In this document: piece by piece, positions 62,188-64,000 of the stretch
Position numbering within the stretch: the first letter of the stretch is position 1
How the letters are laid out: each line of letters begins with the position of its first letter
Origin: Luteolibacter sp. Y139
Lineage (GTDB): Bacteria > Verrucomicrobiota > Verrucomicrobiia > Verrucomicrobiales > Akkermansiaceae
DNA length: 64,000 nt
Assembly (NCBI RefSeq): GCF_038066715.1
Contig: NZ_JBBUKT010000017.1
Span: forward strand, 1-64,000
Direction: 5' to 3'
Translations under genes and position numbers: made by a program
The notes under the pieces: model-generated
The model's database searches: none
What the model saw: only the letters and a program-made list of their open reading frames with translations
Told to the model about the DNA's origin: nothing

Positions 62188-63519
62188 TTATTTCGCGAGT
62201 TCTTCCAGCAGCGCCTGATTCAGACGGATGCCCGCTTCAAAGTTCTCCACCGGGAAGTTCTCATCCGGCGAGTGGATCTGCGAATCGGCAAGCGCCAGAC
62301 CTAACAAAAGGGTATCCGTCCCGAGAATATCGCGGAACGCCTGCACGATCGGAATGCTGCCACCTTCGCGAATCAGCACCGGTTCCTTGCCGAAGGCCGT
62401 CCTGAGAGCACGCTGCGCCGCTTCGCCATAGGCGCTGTGCGGATCGGTGTAGAAGGGCTTGCCATCGTGGCCGCCCACATAGAGCAGCGAGACGCCGGGC
62501 GGGCAGTGCTTGTCGAGGTGAGCCTTCACCTTCTCCATGATGTCCGCGGGATCCTGGTTCGGGACGAGCCGGAAGGTGAACTTCGCGAACGCTTCAGCCG
62601 GCAGCACCGTCTTCGTGCCTTCGCCTTGGTAGCCGCCACCGATGCCGTTGATCTCCGCGGTCGGGCGGGCCCAAGTCCGCTCGGCGGAGCTGTAGCCTGC
62701 CTCACCGTGGGTCCTCGAAGAGCCGCTGTAGCGGAGGAAATCGTCATCGCTGGTGCCCGGAAGCTTGGACCACATCTCGCGCTCCCACTCCTCCAGCGGC
62801 TTCACATCGTCGTAGAAGCCCTCCACCTGCACGCGGCCGTCGGCATCGTGGAAAGTCGCGACAAGCCGCGCAATCTCCGTGGCGGGATTGCGGATCGCTC
62901 CGCCGTAAATGCCCGAGTGAAGGTCACGCGCAGGACCGCGCAGGATCACCTCACAGGCCGCAATGCCGCGCAGGCCGTAGCTCAGAGTCGGCTGGCCGGG
63001 AGCCACCATGCCGGTGTCGGAGATCGCGATAATGTCGCACTTCAGCAACTCGGCATTCGCACGGAGGAAAGGCGCGAGATTGCCGCTGCCAACCTCCTCC
63101 TCGCCCTCGAAAAGGAAGGTCAGGTTCACCGGCAGCTCCCCCTTTTCCTTCAGCGTCTTTTCCACGCCGAGGATGTGGGCGAGCATCTGGCCCTTGTTGT
63201 CGGTCGAGCCGCGCGCCCAGATCTTGCCATCACGGATCTGCGGCTCGAAGGGCGGCGTCGTCCACAGGTTGAGCGGATCGACCGGCTGGACGTCGTAGTG
63301 GCCGTAGATCAGCACCGTCTTCCGGCCGGGCTTGTGTTCGTTTTGCGCCACCACGATGGGATGACCCTCGGTCGGGTGGAGCGTGGCCTTCAGGCCCATC
63401 CCACTCAATTTCGCCACGATCCACTCGGCGCACGCGCGGACATCTCCGGCGTTCCGCGAATCCGTGGAAACACTGGGAAAACGTAAGAAAGCGAACAGGT
63501 CCTCAAGCTCCGGCGTCAT
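62188..63519 (-). CDS. M20-family dipeptidase
   Basis: A 443-aa metallopeptidase of the M20 (ArgE/DapE/CPG2/CNDP-like) family. Metal and catalytic residues are visible in LIYGHYDVQPVDPLNLW (His, Asp), RGSTDNKGQMLAHILG (Asp) and FLFEGEEEVGSGNLAPFL (Glu-Glu), and the lid domain (YGLRGIAACEVILRGPARDL) carries HSGIYGG. Zinc or manganese enzyme, cytoplasmic, cleaving dipeptides. Complete. Probably cotranscribed with the 135-aa gene. Confidence 0.93.
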   Translation of the reverse strand: MTPELEDLFAFLRFPSVSTDSRNAGDVRACAEWIVAKLSGMGLKATLHPTEGHPIVVAQNEHKPGRKTVLIYGHYDVQPVDPLNLWTTPPFEPQIRDGKIWARGSTDNKGQMLAHILGVEKTLKEKGELPVNLTFLFEGEEEVGSGNLAPFLRANAELLKCDIIAISDTGMVAPGQPTLSYGLRGIAACEVILRGPARDLHSGIYGGAIRNPATEIARLVATFHDADGRVQVEGFYDDVKPLEEWEREMWSKLPGTSDDDFLRYSGSSRTHGEAGYSSAERTWARPTAEINGIGGGYQGEGTKTVLPAEAFAKFTFRLVPNQDPADIMEKVKAHLDKHCPPGVSLLYVGGHDGKPFYTDPHSAYGEAAQRALRTAFGKEPVLIREGGSIPIVQAFRDILGTDTLLLGLALADSQIHSPDENFPVENFEAGIRLNQALLEELAK

Positions 63520-63574
63520 GCGGCCGAATCAAGCCGTCCCCTCCCCCGCCCGGCAAGGCGAAACCCCCGCCGTT

Positions 63575-63850
63575 TCAAAGCCGGTCCCGCTCCTCGCGGA
63601 TCACCCGCATCACGTCGTAGAGCGCGAAAACGACCACGAAAATCGCCAGAAACCCGCAGGCACCCCACCAGATGATGAACCGCCAGAGATCCGCCGCCAG
63701 CCACCCGGGAATCCCCCACAGCCCGATCGCGAAGACCGCCAGCAGCAGCGCCAGGCTCCGCGCCATCAGCTTCCGCCGGGTCGGCCGGTCGTGGAGCATG
63801 CTCTTGGCGAGGCCCTTGCTGGACTGCCAGTCGGAAGGTTGGTCGCTCAT
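63575..63850 (-). CDS. Small two-helix membrane protein
   Basis: A 91-aa protein with two hydrophobic helices (LALLLAVFAIGLWGIPGWLA and FIIWWGACGFLAIFVVVFAL) and a charged C-terminus (MRVIREERDRL). ATG 63850 is chosen because MSDQPSDWQSSKGLAKS begins just there; the frame is open to 63943. Unknown function, predicted inner membrane. Lies 70 bases downstream of the nusB fragment on the same strand. Confidence 0.65.
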   Translation of the reverse strand: MSDQPSDWQSSKGLAKSMLHDRPTRRKLMARSLALLLAVFAIGLWGIPGWLAADLWRFIIWWGACGFLAIFVVVFALYDVMRVIREERDRL

Positions 63851-63920
63851 CGGTGAATAGATTCCGTGATGAATTCCAATGCCGCAAGGCCGCGGATTGC
63901 AGAGACCCGAGGTGCCACTT

Positions 63921-64000
63921 TCAGGCGCCCGGCTCCCCGCCACCCTTGAATTTCACCCGGTCCAGCAAGCCATTCACGAAAACCGCGCTCGGGATCGCCA
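63921..64000 (-). CDS. nusB: NusB C-terminus (partial)
   Basis: The last 25 codons of a minus-strand gene that runs off the window. The residues AIPSAVFVNGLLDRVKFKG match the conserved NusB ending (IP...FVNGVLD), so this is very likely the antitermination factor NusB. Stop codon at 63921-63923. Confidence 0.75.
   Translation of the reverse strand, partial: AIPSAVFVNGLLDRVKFKGGGEPGA

Noticed and set aside
62437-63486. 349-aa ORF on the plus strand
   Set aside because: Antisense to the M20 dipeptidase, with typical shadow composition.
1-64000. tRNA genes, rRNA genes and CRISPR arrays
   Set aside because: No cloverleaf-like segment, rRNA signature or regularly spaced repeat was found by eye; a covariance-model scan could still find a tRNA I missed.

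Overview
The window looks like chromosomal DNA of a Verrucomicrobiota bacterium, most likely of the Luteolibacter/Haloferula (Verrucomicrobiaceae) kind. The evidence is the PSCyt1-DUF1549-DUF1553 protein followed by a DUF1501 protein, the SHD1-ankyrin giant protein, a PL22-type oligogalacturonate lyase, short Tat-signal ORFs and high GC. This is inference from gene content; there is no rRNA or tRNA gene to anchor it. I see no CRISPR array and no replication origin.

Bases 1-32000 are accessory DNA. Bases 1-2800 are debris: two remnants of one transposon family and two broken-looking hypothetical genes. Bases 2850-11800 hold a cell-surface glycan locus: a GT/methyltransferase/methyltransferase fusion, a frameshifted GT90 gene, a DUF707 fusion, a GT25 and a GT8-like enzyme, and two unknown proteins. 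Bases 12600-17200 hold the most interesting unit: one or two short peptide ORFs, a SPASM/twitch-type radical SAM enzyme, a B12-binding radical SAM enzyme resembling RiPP-maturation C-methyltransferases (with a winged-helix-like C-terminus), and a complete tyrosyl-tRNA synthetase. A decayed, frameshifted IS (17301-18501) with recognisable ends follows and seems to interrupt further coding sequence. Bases 18670-20030 carry a DUF4347-like protein and a small partner. Bases 20790-31770 look like a LysR-associated small-molecule module: MoaF/SnoaL protein, LLM flavin oxidoreductase, alginate-export-like porin, YcaC-type isochorismatase hydrolase, haloperoxidase-like hydrolase, NTF2 protein, a signal-less type-I periplasmic-binding-fold protein, lipase-like lipoprotein and SDR.

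At about 32000 a yifB/comM homologue is cut off in its Mg-chelatase domain, marking the border between the accessory half and a more conventional half.

Bases 33000-64000 look like typical chromosome: an exported Hcp-like protein with a calcium-repeat protein, a MocR regulator divergent from a DoxX/GNAT/flavodoxin-fold operon, an oligogalacturonate lyase, a beta-propeller phosphoesterase, the DUF1549/DUF1501 pair, an exported endonuclease I, an ECF sigma/anti-sigma/CsgG-like/ankyrin operon, a primary-type sigma factor with a clear terminator, glnS, an M20 dipeptidase and the 3' end of nusB.
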